Shown piece after piece: positions 1 through 10,960 of a stretch of DNA of 64,000 nt. The first letter of the stretch is position 1, and every line of letters begins with the position of its first letter. Below the pieces are notes generated by a model, which was given only the letters and a program-made list of their open reading frames with translations, was not told where the DNA came from and did not search any database. The DNA is from Cristatella mucedo. Lineage: Eukaryota > Bryozoa > Phylactolaemata > Cristatellidae. The position numbers were made by a program, and so were the translations under genes. Location: assembly GCA_009760855.2 (NCBI GenBank), contig WPIO01000089.1, forward strand, positions 795,501 to 859,500. Direction: 5' to 3'.

Positions 1-555
1 AAACATCTGCTTTCTAAACATTAAAATTAAAAGCCTCCACCGATGAATCACAGTAAAGCCCTTTCAATAATGGTAGGAGCGCATATGCAAAACGGTGCAT
101 TAATGAAGCGCACTGCGATGACTGCCTTCAGAAGACAGTCAAGATTGGCAGCAGAGGATTGCAGTAAAGCAGCAGTTTATCAGGTGCTACGAACCATCGT
201 AAATATTTTAACAAGTGTCGAGATACTGTGGATCAAAGTATAGGATCTTTCAACTACTCGTATCACATCAACTGTCTTATTTGAGGCTCCATGTCAATAC
301 TGGCAAGAAATTACGTAATTATATATATGGATCGTGGCATCCGTGCCAATCCACATACAGGAATAAATTAGAAATCACACCATGCAACTTCCTATTACCT
401 TAAGTCATTTAGCACTTAAATAGTAAAGCGTAGAATATGTATATATAACTGGTCCTATGCATTTGCAAAGTTGTACGTCTTAAAGAAGTATGCATTACTG
501 GAGAAAGCCACAAACTTCCGGAAAGTATGGTGCTTAAACTTTTAAACTTAGACAG
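1..555. other. unassigned AT-rich sequence
   Basis: I see no gene, RNA or repeat that I recognise. Short open frames here have no recognisable protein motif. If the synthetase gene continues left, this is intron or 3' flank of that gene. Confidence 0.4.
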
Positions 556-634
556 ACGCACACACACTAGATTCACACATACTCACGCGAGCGAGCACAC
601 ACACACACACACACACGCGCACGCACACACAGAG
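556..634. repeat. (CA)n microsatellite, imperfect
   Basis: Alternating CA with CG interruptions over about 80 bases is seen directly. It has no coding potential. Confidence 0.9.
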
Positions 635-914
635 TCGAAAACCATGAACCGAGGTGAAGACGAATCGTGATTGAAAATATTTTAACTTCACTCAGAACAG
701 CCAATCCAATTTACTTGGTTTACCAACTGAACCACAGAGGCAAACGTCATTAGTTTTTTGTAGATCAAAAATGCCATGGTAGGTAACAAGGCGGTATTAA
801 TAAAAATAACAATCACTCGATATCAGTGTGCAGTTTGTCTCACCTAGCTTGAACGTCCGGATACCGGCAGTCTTAGCAGCCAAAGCAGGAACGGTGTGGC
901 TATGCATTAGCCGG

Positions 915-1010
915 GATTGTAATAATAATAAATTTGATATAGCACCCTCAGAGAACTCAATCTCTTTCTGGGCACTTTACATTCGCCACAGCATGATCAA
1001 TATGCGTTCC
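915..1010 (-). mobile_element. LINE 3'-end remnant (minus strand)
   Basis: An AATAATAATAA tract is followed by a diverged copy of the block 'agcaccctcagagaactcaatctc' (quoted in part: caccctcagagaactcaa) and 'gggcactttacat'. This is the antisense of the 3' hairpin tail of the CR1/L2-like LINE at 11761-13353. Only the tail is left. Confidence 0.65.
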
Positions 1011-2764
1011 GTGCTTCGATCGTATCTAGCTGACCCCTCCTACCCCCACGGCATTGAGCTTCCTTTCAAGAAGACTACAAGCGGGTGCTGCAACTCTTTA
1101 CAACGGTTGTCCAAGGTCGGACTAGTACGGAGGGGGGGGGGACTCGAACAGTGCACGGGTCGCGGCTATCACACAATACCTGTCTGCGTATGAGCTCAGC
1201 TGCTAGCTAGAGCCCAGCTTGCTAGGGAGAGAGGCCAAGGTGGGAGAGGCAAGCCTTCAGCTAATTGGCCAGCAGTGATAGGCTGCCTCAATTCCCCACA
1301 CACACACGCGACCGCGGCTTCGCGATAACTATTCTAGACTGAAATACCGTTGGTCAAAAGGGGAATGTAATTACTGATAGCTAGCGAAACCCAAGCGGCG
1401 CCGGGCGAATAACTGGAAAGCCACCGCACGAGTTCAATTTCACTGAAATTTCCAAAGCCCTCAACGATTCAACGCATATTCACGCCAGCAGTCGAAGCCT
1501 CGGTAGATGATTAACTTCGGCTTTCTTGCGTCAGCCAATAGGTCCTACTTACACAAACCCCGCCTGGTCACCCACCAAACGACAACTTCCAAGAGTACCC
1601 TGGTTGATAAAAAACTGAATGGACGTAGCGAATTGAATTCGTTGCGATAAGCCGAAGAGGGCGACGATACACGGTGCCCGCGGGGAGCTTACCGCCTCCG
1701 GCCGACGTGTACACGCTGCTTTTCCCAGGTCAAGGACTGCGAGCGCCGAACAACCAAGAGCCGGAAGTTCCAGCCCCCAACCAACTTTTTAGGGCCCAAG
1801 CAGTACTTACACTGGCATGCGGTTGATGGATTGATTACTTACGTGCCAGCTCTAGCAACTCCAGGCCGATATTCGCCGGCACGGATGTCCGTGGTAATAT
1901 CTATGTTACACGAGTGGGGGAAAGCATAACGCAGTTTCAGACGGCCCCGTGCGGCACACTAATACGAAGTCTTCACATAAAATTAATGTCTACAACACGG
2001 AAGTCTCTACGGTTTACAAATATTCTTAGGGACAGTTCAACGTGTTTCACTTAGTGGTCCGGATTGAAAACCGTACCGGCAGCTCATTCGGCAGACGCAC
2101 TCACAAAAATTTCCAAAGAAGAAAGGTGAGCGGCCAGGTATCGGGGGGGGGGGGAGGGGAGCTGGAGGTACTACGGGAATATCAACGTCTTGCGTGCGTT
2201 TACTTCAGTCACAGCACACCGCGTGTTGGCGACGAGCAGGCAGGGAAATTTTCACGAAGTTCCGCTAAACTTGCAGCAGTGATCAACGCTTGGGGCTAGG
2301 ATAAAAAAGTTGCACCGTGAATTGATCACAACCATCGGTCGAACCTATCCATCGATGCTCTGTAGCATCAATCCGGGCCGATTTGGTGAACTGGTATCCA
2401 GTGCAACCCCTCCCGCGAAATCTTAGGACCGACATAGTCGGCCCGAATGGGCGTTTCTTGCTAACTGAGTGTATTGTCAGTCCCGCTGCCGGTAGCATTG
2501 TGATTTTCGAACGGCGACATCTAATTATACTAGGGCCACCGTATAACCAAAATGCAGTCGCTTCTGATTCAAGATGTCGGCGATGTATCTAGCCTAGCGT
2601 CCAACTACTCTGACTTGGGCATAGCTCATCGCTGGAGCAAGCTGGGACGAATACCGTCTGGACTAAGCTTACCGATCTGAATATTAACTTCGTATTTACT
2701 GCTCCGACGATGGCCTAGTGAAGGCTTCGCAGGGGGGGGATGTTACCACCAATCATTTGGTAAT
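1011..2764. other. no gene recognised; homopolymer-rich unique DNA
   Basis: The stretch contains G runs (near 1130, 2144 and 2733) and scattered short open frames with no conserved motif on either strand. No ProRS catalytic motif can be read on the minus strand, which matters because the synthetase gene should run this way. Confidence 0.4.
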
Positions 2765-2860
2765 GCTTTCTATAAAGCATATGTAAAGTGCCTAGACAGA
2801 CATTCAGTTCTCTGAGGGCACTATATGAATGTATGAACATCATTATTATTATCATTATTA
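2765..2860 (+). mobile_element. LINE 3'-end remnant (plus strand)
   Basis: The block 'aaagtgcctagacagacatt...agttctctgagggcac' followed by an ATT-rich tail matches the hairpin tail of the CR1/L2-like LINE family, in the sense orientation. No coding part remains. Confidence 0.7.
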
Positions 2861-3828
2861 GTACGAGACGCCGATGGCTCTACCGGATAAAGCCTGCTGC
2901 TGGGGGTCTACGGCAGCATCAGGCGAACTCTGGAGCGGCAGACTCTGAGCAGCAGAGGGCGAGCGTGGGCTGGCCTTTCGGGGAGGAGCCGGCAAGTAGC
3001 AGAACAAAAACTAGCTGTGCGAGAGAGGTAAGCGACATGCCGGACCCCTTCCCTGTAGAAGGGTAGCGACTGATGATCTCGCCTGCACACACTGGTCAAC
3101 GTCGATACACCGCTTGCTGGGACATTGTTCGCTAGGCTCGTTCACTGCAGCATCTTGACTCGACTTCTGCTGCACTTTCACTGGCGATGCCCGATCTGGG
3201 CGATGGAGGTAGGGTGGGTCCGTTCACTAGCAGCAGAAAGCGATTTTCAGTTGCACAAGCTGCGAGCGGTAGGGAGCAGCTTGTGCTGCAGGCTGCACTA
3301 TGCTGATCACAAGACAAGACTCTCCTAGGGTCCTCGAAGCTAGTAGCCCTGGTCAGAACGCACGTGCATGCCGTGGCACGCCCGGTCAAATTGGCGAGTG
3401 GTCACTGTATGCCGAGCCACCCGAAAAAGCCAGGCATGGCTGCAAGCGCTAACACTGCTGCTGGTCTACAGGTGAAGCGGTGGCGGCAGGCGAACACACA
3501 GATTCCAGCTTGGGAGTTGACAGCGAGGCATTGTAGCTCGACATCCCCTGCACAACTGCTGCCAATTGCCCATGCATCAGAAGCCAATGCGTGGTACACA
3601 TACTGCACTGCAGCCACGATCGGTGCCCGTGGCCGACCCACGGCACGGCAAGGGCACCACTCGATGCTTGCACAGCCAACAATGCAACCGTGGAGGAGCT
3701 ACATCGACTTTAAGCGAGGGCTAGTGCGAGCAATGCAAGAGCGACTTCTGCCTGCAGCAGCAGCATTTAAGACTAACTAGCAGCAGCAGCACACACACAT
3801 AGCAGACAAGCATAAGCACAAGCGACCG

Positions 3829-3870
3829 GATAGGTACACCCTGCAGCCGATGCTGCAGGGTGTACCTATC
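3829..3870. repeat. perfect 18-bp inverted repeat, 6-base loop
   Basis: The left arm (3829-3846, gataggtacaccctgcag) is the exact reverse complement of the right arm (3853-3870), separated by ccgatg. It could extrude as a cruciform or fold as an RNA hairpin. It lies outside any recognised exon, and its function is unknown. Confidence 0.9.
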
Positions 3871-4200
3871 GGCCACTTGATGCCACGTCCAGGAGGTGAG
3901 GCTTGCTTTTGCAGACAGGCTTGCACAGCCCATCCCACCGCAACACTGCAGGAGCTGGCAGCAACGGTGCAGGGAGCAGAGGGTGGGGCACCTGCTATAG
4001 CAACGTCTGCCCACGTAGCTGCGTTTGCTTGCTTGCCACTACCAGGGGGACATGGCAGCAGAATCGAGAAGCACATTTCCAAAGATGCACAAGAGCCAGC
4101 TTCAGCTGCTTCGATTCGGGAACGCTTGGGGAGGGGGGAGGAGGAGTGAGGCAGCAGCCAAGCCAAGGCATCGAGCCAAGGACAGGTGGAGGGCAGCGGC

Positions 4201-4276
4201 AGCCGAGTGCACTGCCAGATCTGGCACAGTGCATGGGTAGCCGAGTGCACTGCCAGATCTGGCACAGTGCGTGGGT
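4201..4276. repeat. 38-bp direct tandem duplication containing a palindrome
   Basis: Two abutting 38-bp copies differ at one base (catgggt versus cgtgggt). Each contains an imperfect palindrome centred on ccagatctgg, so the pair forms alternating direct and inverted repeats. Confidence 0.85.
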
Positions 4277-5630
4277 AATTAATTCCACACTAGATCGAGG
4301 GCCGACAGCATAAGGCCTCAATGAAGCCAGTTGTAAGTAGCCAGAGAGGACACGGAGCCAGAGTGCTAGATCTGACACCGGGACATGTGCTGTGTGCGCG
4401 GCCTTAAAGAAGCAGCAGAATTGCCTTGGAGCAGCTGTAGCTGCTCGTGATAGACCAAGCAGCAGCAGCAGCAGCTGCAGCTGTACATAAATGTAAAGAA
4501 AAACATAAAACATAAATGTAAAGAAAGCACGTCAATCGGTCAGTCATAAGCACAAATAAGCACACACGGGACAATTTACACGGACTCAGCAAATGCCATA
4601 AACAACATGTGGGTTCTTAGCTTATTTCTCAAATCTAGTCAAATCAGGCGATCAAGTCACGACGTCCACCGGAAGCAAGGAGCATATGGAACTGAGGGTA
4701 CGGTCTCCAAAGGATCTCATGTTGGTTTGAGGCACAGCTAAACGACACGAGTCAGGCAAGCTGGAGGTATGATGCCTAGCCTGATAGAGAAGCAACTTGA
4801 ATAGGTAGGCTCGAGTGTGAGGATGCAGAGGCCTAAAAGTGAGTGGCACAGTCTTAAAGTCGATACTCACTCTGTGCTTGACACGGAGCCAGTGCAGGTC
4901 GGTGGGAAATAGTGTAAATGTGGCAACTGTGGACGTTCACGACAGAAAAGCCGGACTGCCGAGTTTTGCTCCAACTGTAGGAGTCTGATCACACTGACTA
5001 CTAAGACGTGTGCAGTGAGTCTCACAGAAGTGAAGATGGGATATCACGAACGCATGGACAAGTTTGGCTGTGGTATCCCTGTCTAAACAGGCCCGAATGT
5101 GTGCAGTGTCACACAGCTGCTAGTACGCCAAGTTGACTGTGGAAGTTGCAATCTTCAAGTTAAAAGTCGCTCTGCAGCTGGACACCCAGATGGCTTGCTG
5201 ATGCTATAGGAGATGTGCTAGCCAAGCTCGTATGGAAGGTTATATTTTCCAGTTTTCAAGTCACACCACCAAGTTTGCCCATAACTTGCGAGCTCGTGTA
5301 ATCTTCATTCAATTTCAGAAAGTTTGCTGCCACCCCAGAGGGAAAGTCAGCACTGCATGCAGCAGAGGAGTAGACATAATTCGACGTGCTGCAAGGCAGG
5401 GAGGGTTCAAAGCACAGGTACAGCTGCATGAAACATGAATCATCCGCATAAAAAATAAAGACTCGAATAATGCCCACGATGCTCAGTGAAGGAGGAGCGG
5501 CTCAGATGTGTGGCCATTTAAGTGGAGCCAGCAGACGATGGTCGAGGTACTGCACACTGCCCAAGTACTACTAGTCCGAGTGGTGCACGGGTACAGCACT
5601 CCAAGCAGACCATGATGCATGGCAAAGCAA

Positions 5631-5633
<3 letters not shown>

Positions 5634-5684
<51 letters not shown>
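5634..5684. repeat. (GA)n tract beside the donor of the copy-A WHEP exon
   Basis: About 50 bp of GA. On the gene's sense strand it is (CT)n starting about 15 nt after the 5' splice site. The equivalent tract is longer in copy B (about 58 bp) and shorter in copy C (about 36 bp). Confidence 0.9.
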
Positions 5685-5685
<1 letters not shown>

Positions 5686-5698
5686 CACATTTTCCTAC

Positions 5699-5962
5699 CT
5701 TGTCAGCTTTGGATGCCTTTAGATTGCGAACGGCATCCCCTTGAGCTACAATCTTGGCGTTGAGAGCAGCCAAGCCTGGCTGCTGCTGCTCTGCCGGAGC
5801 TGCAGCCTTCGACGGAGTTGCAGCAGCAGTGGTGGCGGTTGGAGCAGCAGCAACAGCTGGAGCAGCAGCAGCTGCCGGCGCTGGCTTCCAGTCGTCTCCG
5901 GTGGCAGCCTTGTACTGCACCTTCAGAGCCAGCAGTTCTTTCACTGCAGCCTCGACCGTCGC
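5699..5962 (-). CDS. EPRS: EPRS exon e18: WHEP half-repeats, linker copy A
   Basis: This 264-nt exon encodes 88 aa and is bounded by cag and gtagga splice sites, phase 0 at both ends. It encodes the second half of one WHEP helix-turn-helix (ATVEAAVKELLALKVQYK, then TGDDWKP), an Ala/Pro linker of about 30 residues, and the first half of the next WHEP (AKIVAQGDAVRNLKASKADK). WHEP domains bind RNA and, in human EPRS, take part in the GAIT translational-control complex. Phase-0 symmetry means the exon can be added or skipped without a frameshift. The exon that should complete the last half-domain lies further left and was not found. Confidence 0.9.
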
Positions 5963-6237
5963 CTGAAGCGAAGGTGGGTGTAAGGACGATGCAGGCATGC
6001 GCCACTCTCACTATCCGGCCGAGCATGATGAGCACGGGAAACGTACGAGGGCAGTCACTCGGGCATTGGAGGTGCCGGAACAGCAGTGAAAAGAGCGTCA
6101 CTCAGGAGTACACAGGCGTCGGAAACGTCAAACGAAAAACCGGCAATAGCTGAGACTCGAAGGGTTACGCTCAAACAAAGGGTGTGTGCACGCACAGGAA
6201 AATCGCACGGAGATGACAGGATAACCTCGACTCGTGA

Positions 6238-7140
6238 CGTGGCCGTCAGCAGTTGTAGCCTATTCAACAACTACGTGCAGACCGTGGTGGCCATGAAACA
6301 TGACAACCAGCCGCTAGCCACTACCATTGGCGAGCCACACAATTCATCAAGCTTTAGAAGCGCAGTCGGTAAAAATATATCGCTAAAGAGAAGATTATTC
6401 TTTCCAGTCCACATGTTCATTAGTTTTTTCCCCCAAGTTCCATATCGCTTAGCTGGTGGCTGTAGGAAAGGACCGTTGGATCTGGTGCCCACGCACGCCA
6501 AGTCTCGAACAATCCAGGGAGAGCACCAATCATGCTGCCTGCTTTCTCCATACTGCAGCCGATGGACAACCATGGGCTATTCAGAGTGAAGACCGAAATG
6601 TGAATGATTCCTCTTAGGTTGGGTGTGCCAGCACTTCCTCAAAATAACAAGGAGGCACATAGTTCTCAGCACATTCTGCGAGCAAATCGAGTGATTTGCG
6701 TGTGCACGGTGGACAGTCCGACGAATACCATTCCAAGTAACCAGACCAGAATCTGACAGACCCTCAAGGCTGCACTAGTTTGCCCTCCTCCCAACGCTTG
6801 GAGCTTTCTACCGACTGCCAGCACGACATCCACAGACTCATCGACACTTTAAGCGCAATTAGAAGCCTGCCTATTCCGCAGACCATTCGCTTCGTCTGCT
6901 TTGCAAATCATCCTTGATGCACTCAGGTACGTTTCGATCGTGCGTCATGCCGACACCAGTAATGAGATGAAACACTGCCATTCCAGCACGAGGGGAGTGC
7001 CTAGAAAAAGATTTCGTTTCCCCAGGGCGCTCTGAACCATGCTCAATGCTTTACACCCATGCCAGAGTCACGGCGACCACAACCGACGCACAGAGACCAG
7101 CGAGCTCGTGGCAGCCAAGCACGTTGCTGGCATCGAGCTA
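6238..7140. other. EPRS: intron DNA of the synthetase gene, unassigned
   Basis: This lies between exons e17 and e18. Open frames on both strands (for example 6086-6589) show no recognisable domain and begin inside the duplicated segment, so I treat them as chance. Confidence 0.4.
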
Positions 7141-7154
7141 TTGCCAGCTGCCGG

Positions 7155-7222
7155 GTCACACACACACACACACGCACGCACGCGCGCACACACACACACT
7201 CACGCACGCGCACACACAGAGG
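7155..7222. repeat. (CA)n / (CG)-interrupted microsatellite
   Basis: A directly visible CACACA tract with CGCACG interruptions inside the large e17-e18 intron. Confidence 0.9.
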
Positions 7223-7555
7223 AGACGATACGAAAAGGCTAGTTATCGTGGAGAGTGAGAACGTCCAGTCGAAAACGCCCGGCACTAGCACACATCTCGT
7301 CCCTATGCGCTGGCGGAGGCAAGCGATCTGGCCACCGGCCCCCCTCTCAGATGTCTGCTGCAACGAAATCGCGAAGATTTCTAAAAGACGCTGATGCAGA
7401 TGAGGCGCGGCTGCCCTGAGCAGGATGAGGCAGCTCGAGAGACGCATCGAAGCAGCAGTGCAAAGCTCGACATAGCAGCTCTCTGCCTAGATGCTGCTGG
7501 TCGTGCCTAGCCAGAGAGCTGCAAGCTCTCTAGAGCTCGATTTGACACAGGGACA

Positions 7556-7745
7556 GCTTGCACCGGTCTCAAGGTTACGGACAGCATCCAACTGAGCGAC
7601 TGTCTTAGCACTGAGAGCAGCCAGACCGGGCCTGCTACTGCCACTGATTTCGACATCTCAGACTCACATTCAGTGACAGCAGGAGCTGATGCCTTAGGAG
7701 GGGGCAGCAGCAGCAGCAGCAGCTGGGGCTAGGGCAAGGTGCAAC
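7556..7745 (-). pseudogene. EPRS: decayed WHEP exon (relic of another copy)
   Basis: Read on the minus strand, the block near 7561-7640 gives AALSAKTVAQLDAVRNLE, matching AALNAKIVAQGDAVRNLK of the intact WHEP exons. It is preceded by a GCTGCTGCT-rich Ala linker. The key glycine is lost (QG to QL), the lysine-rich end is changed, stop codons lie upstream in frame, and no donor follows. It looks like an older, non-coding copy of the same exon inside the e17-e18 intron. No second-half WHEP partner is clear upstream of it. Confidence 0.65.
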
Positions 7746-8490
7746 GGCCATTAGGCTCAAGTATAATTGCCCCGAGAATCCAAGCTTTAAAACTTAGTTC
7801 GAGGAAGCTGCCGCAGCTGCTTAAAGGCAGTCGTTGCCCCAAGCAACAGGATAGCACGACGTGCACCGGCTGGCTCCTTGGCAGACGGCCAATAGTTCCC
7901 TGGCAGACGGCCAGGGCCCAGCCACTAGGGGGCATACATGTCACTTGCAGCTGCTGCTGAAGGGAGACTGCCTGCCTATAGGCCACCGACATGCTGAAGT
8001 CTGCTTCTGCACATAGATATACAGGTGGGCAGACCATGACAGGTTCACTCCTCTCTACCCAGCCGTAAACATTCAGCTGCCCGTGGTTGAAGTTGGTCAG
8101 ATGGATATGCACGTGGCTAGCAGTAACCAAGAAATGAGACCAAATAAATCAGCCAAAAACACGATTAGATATCTAATAAATATGCTATTCATATCTTGTG
8201 ATTGTTTTTAATAAAATCACATGCCGTCTACTAATGGCTGCAAAAAAGAGTGCTGCAACAAGAATCACGCGACTATCTGCTGCAGTTCAACAAGACAAGT
8301 CTCGAACGGCTGGCCGTGCAAAAAAGACTTTTCCAAGGACATGTTAATACGATGAACTAAACTGCTAGTTAAAGGCATTTTAATACTAAAGCAGATATTA
8401 GCACGAAAGTTGGTACTGAATGGTTCACAGAAGTGGACGAATGACGCAATCGCAATTTAACATGACACGCCGAATAGCTACTGCTTGCTT

Positions 8491-8527
8491 ACTAGGCGCT
8501 TGCCCCTAGGCGCTTGCCCCTAGGCGT
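8491..8527. repeat. short tandem repeat, about 14 bp, 2.5 copies
   Basis: The unit ctaggcgcttgccc is repeated directly and then truncated. It sits just before the paired inverted repeats. Confidence 0.8.
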
Positions 8528-8592
8528 GCGCTTTGACACAGCATGCTGCTGCACTGCCCAGGCTTGCCCTGACATCCGTGCAGTAACAAGGC

Positions 8593-8623
8593 AGTCCCTA
8601 TACAGAACATGTCCGAAGGCTAT

Positions 8624-8669
<46 letters not shown>

Positions 8670-8711
8670 GTAAATAAATAATAGCCTGCAGACACGTTCT
8701 GTATAGGGACT
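8593..8711. repeat. inverted repeat with (TA)n centre
   Basis: The left arm agtccctatacagaacatgtc (quoted in part: ccctatacagaacatgtc), followed by ggctatt, is matched in reverse by aatagcc and gacacgttctgtatagggact (part: cgttctgtataggg). The arms span about 30 bp with a few mismatches around a (TA)n core. The structure resembles a MITE or palindromic microsatellite, but no element family is recognised. Confidence 0.8.
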
Positions 8712-8721
8712 ATGCAAATGT

Positions 8722-8755
<34 letters not shown>

Positions 8756-8780
8756 ATATTATGATAAAACATTTGCATAG
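8710..8780. repeat. second inverted repeat with (TA)n centre
   Basis: ctatgcaaatgtt (8710-8722) is the exact reverse complement of aacatttgcatag (8768-8780), again flanking (TA)n. The right arm runs into the 3' tail of the neighbouring LINE. Confidence 0.8.
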
Positions 8781-8889
8781 TGCCACAAGAGAACTGAGTC
8801 TCTCTCTAGGCACTTGACATCTGTATGTATGTATGTATGTATGTATGCATGTATGCATCTCCTCTGTAACTCCACAAAGTCATAAAGAC

Positions 8890-9510
8890 TATGTGGGCGT
8901 TATGCAGGAGAGTTTTGTATAGTGCACTCACAGCCTAAGCGGCTTTTGGAAGCCAACAGACTTCTCACGAAACAAAGAGAAAGTGAGAAGCATAGCAGAT
9001 TCAGGAGAGCAGTTGAGGTACTGAGTAGCATGGAAGTAGCAGCACAGGACCACTGAAAAGGATGAGCCATAGTCGGCAGTAGGAGAGTAGTTGTCGTTGG
9101 GTAAGAATCGTGGAAGCGAGTTCTACAGTCTAGGACCTGCAGAGCTAAAGCTTCTGTCACCAACACTCTTTAAGCAGAGGAATGGAACGGCTAATTTATT
9201 GTCCATACAGGACCTGAGGGCACAAGGAGGCTGAAACTGGTACAGCAGTTCAGCTAGGCATGGAAGAGATAAGCCGTGGCGGACCTTGTGGGTCAGAGTA
9301 AAAACTTTGCTCTGTATCCGTTGCTCAACAGGCATCCATCCTAGCTCTTTTAGCAAACGAGACACGTGGTCAAACCTCTGGGACTTGACAACTGGCCTTG
9401 CAGCCATATTCATAGCCATTTGCAGTGCCCTAGTTGCCTTTTTTGGTAGCCCAGCCACAAGGGAATTACAATAATCAAGCAGAGACAGAACTAAGGAGCT
9501 AGTTAAATGT
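8890..9510 (-). pseudogene. LINE ORF2 C-terminal region (decayed)
   Basis: The minus-strand frames contain PKKATRALQMAMNMAARPV, followed by a WMPVEQRIQSKVFTLTHKV-like stretch and KSVGDRSFSSAGPRL. These match the post-RT region of the intact LINE copy at 11996-13198 (LHWLPVKQRIDFKVL, LKSFGDRAFSSYAPTAW). Frameshifts prevent a continuous ORF. Confidence 0.7.
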
Positions 9511-9613
9511 TTTGGAAGCCACTGTGGAAGACAGCTCCTAATCTTAGATAGGGATCGGACGTGATGGGTAGCTGTAGAAGCAATCTTCTGAATGGGCTTT
9601 TAAAATTTAGGCG

Positions 9614-9764
9614 AGCTGGTTTGGTCTAACGGTTAAGGTGTTCGCCCCGACCAAGGTCTGACTGAGGCCGTGGGCTCGAGCCCCGAGGCATATGTGAAGC
9701 GCCTGAATAGAGATTAAGTTCTCTTGGGGCGCTATATAAATGAATTATATAATTATATATATAT
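9614..9764 (+). mobile_element. tRNA-derived SINE (family 1) inside the LINE
   Basis: A tRNA-like head with A-box-like tggtctaacggttaagg and B-box-like gggctcgagcccc is followed by a LINE-type 3' tail (gcgcctgaatagagattaag, then ttctcttggggcgc) and an AT-rich end. A 9-bp target-site duplication, atttaggcg, flanks it at 9605-9613 and 9765-9773. It is transcribed opposite to the host LINE and the synthetase gene. Confidence 0.85.
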
Positions 9765-9939
9765 ATTTAGGCGGCTGTTGAAAACGACACCTACATTTCG
9801 AGCACGTGGTGATGGTCGCATAACAGCATCACCTATTAGAAAAGCAGCTTTTTAATACAGCCACACACTTAGGGTGTCCTATGAGCAGCAGATCGGTTTT
9901 ATCATCATTTAGTTTCAAGAAAATTTCAGACATCCAGGA

Positions 9940-10767
9940 TCAAATGTCGGCAAAGCAAGCATTCAGTTTCTCAGTTGCTGCAGCAGATTCCGACGATTTG
10001 AATGACAAATACAGCTGAGTATCGGCAGCATAAAAGTGATATCCTATTCCATGGGCCTTAATCACTTTTCCCAGAGGTTGAATATAAATGGAGAACAGCA
10101 AGGGACCGAGGACGAACCCTTGAGGGATTCCAAAGGTGACCTGTCTCGTGTGTGAGACCTGAGCCTCAAACGACACGGATTGAACACGATCAGACAAGTA
10201 CGATTTAAACCACACCAGTGCCTCGCCTGCCAGACCGATCGTTGTTCTCAATCGTTCAAGTAGGAAGGACATCGAGATCAATGGTGTCGAAGGCAGCTGA
10301 TAGATCTAGCAGAGCTAGGGCAGTGACATTCCAGTCATCGTTGCCACATAGAATGTCATTGTTAACATGGAGAAGAGCAGTTTCAGTGGAGTGCTGCCTC
10401 TTGAACCCTGATTGAAATGTGTGACATTTCATACTTTTCAATGTGCAACCAGCTGTGCAGCAACAATTTTTCAAGAATCTTGCAGAAAAAGAAGAAGGGA
10501 ACCTGGGCGATGGCTTGCAAGGACCTCTGTATCTAATCCAGGCTTTTTAAGTATCGGTCTAACGATTGCAGATTTGAAGGACTTGTGTACGACCCCTTTT
10601 TCCAAAGCCTTAAAAATCTCGGTTATGGCAAGGCTAAGTTGGTCTGCTAGTGAAGACCACAGAGATGATTGTATAGGTTTTTCAGGAGACGAGCTCTTTT
10701 TACTAGACCTTATTATGTTAGCCACATCGCATGCAGAAACCTCGGAAAACCATTTAAGGAAGGTCAC
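9940..10767 (-). pseudogene. LINE reverse transcriptase domain, frameshifted
   Basis: Successive minus-strand frames show the RT core: FKSAIVRPILKKPGL, then [30 protein letters not shown] and YHFYAADTQLYL. The catalytic FYADD box reads FYAAD here, so one active-site aspartate is lost. Two frameshifts separate the pieces. It belongs to the same LINE as the endonuclease at 10961-11518. Confidence 0.85.
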
Positions 10768-10960
10768 AGGTTGTTATTCCACAATTGCTTTACTCGGAGG
10801 GGGCTTTATGGAGGCATGAATCTGCACAATTGTTTTTATTAAAAAATGGTTGAACACTTTTCGGCTGAGCCGTAAATATCTGGGGAGTCAGACCTCTCAG
10901 CAGTGGCCAGTAAATTGCTCACTGTCTTATAAATCTGTTTTGGGTCCGACTGGCAGGACT

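Larger units (their letters stand above)
2861..4518. other. CAG-rich, low-complexity unassigned region
   Basis: The region has many GCAGCAGC runs, so it is open in several frames at once, which makes long open frames uninformative. Within it are a perfect hairpin (3829-3870) and a 38-bp tandem duplication (4201-4276). No protein domain is recognised. Confidence 0.4.
4519..6237. repeat. segmental duplication copy A (carries WHEP exon)
   Basis: This block is nearly identical to 13717-15443 (copy B) and to 16905-18737 (copy C, after removing its SINE). It holds a decayed antisense LINE fragment (about 4600-5480), a (GA)n tract and a 264-nt WHEP exon. Similarity to B and C stops abruptly after 'gactcgtga' at 6237, where B and C continue together. 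Within the block the differences I saw are few: single substitutions and (GA)n length. Confidence 0.9.

Noticed and set aside
5483-5998. Independent Ala-rich protein genes on the plus strand across the WHEP exons
   Set aside because: They are complementary-strand shadows of the GCAGCAGC linker sequence and repeat identically in all three duplicates.
8838-8865. CRISPR-like or regulatory array of GTAT units
   Set aside because: It is a simple (GTAT)n tail at the LINE 3' end with no spacers.
9614-9686. A functional tRNA gene
   Set aside because: The head has A- and B-box-like sequences, but the acceptor and anticodon stems do not pair well, and it continues into a SINE body with target-site duplications.
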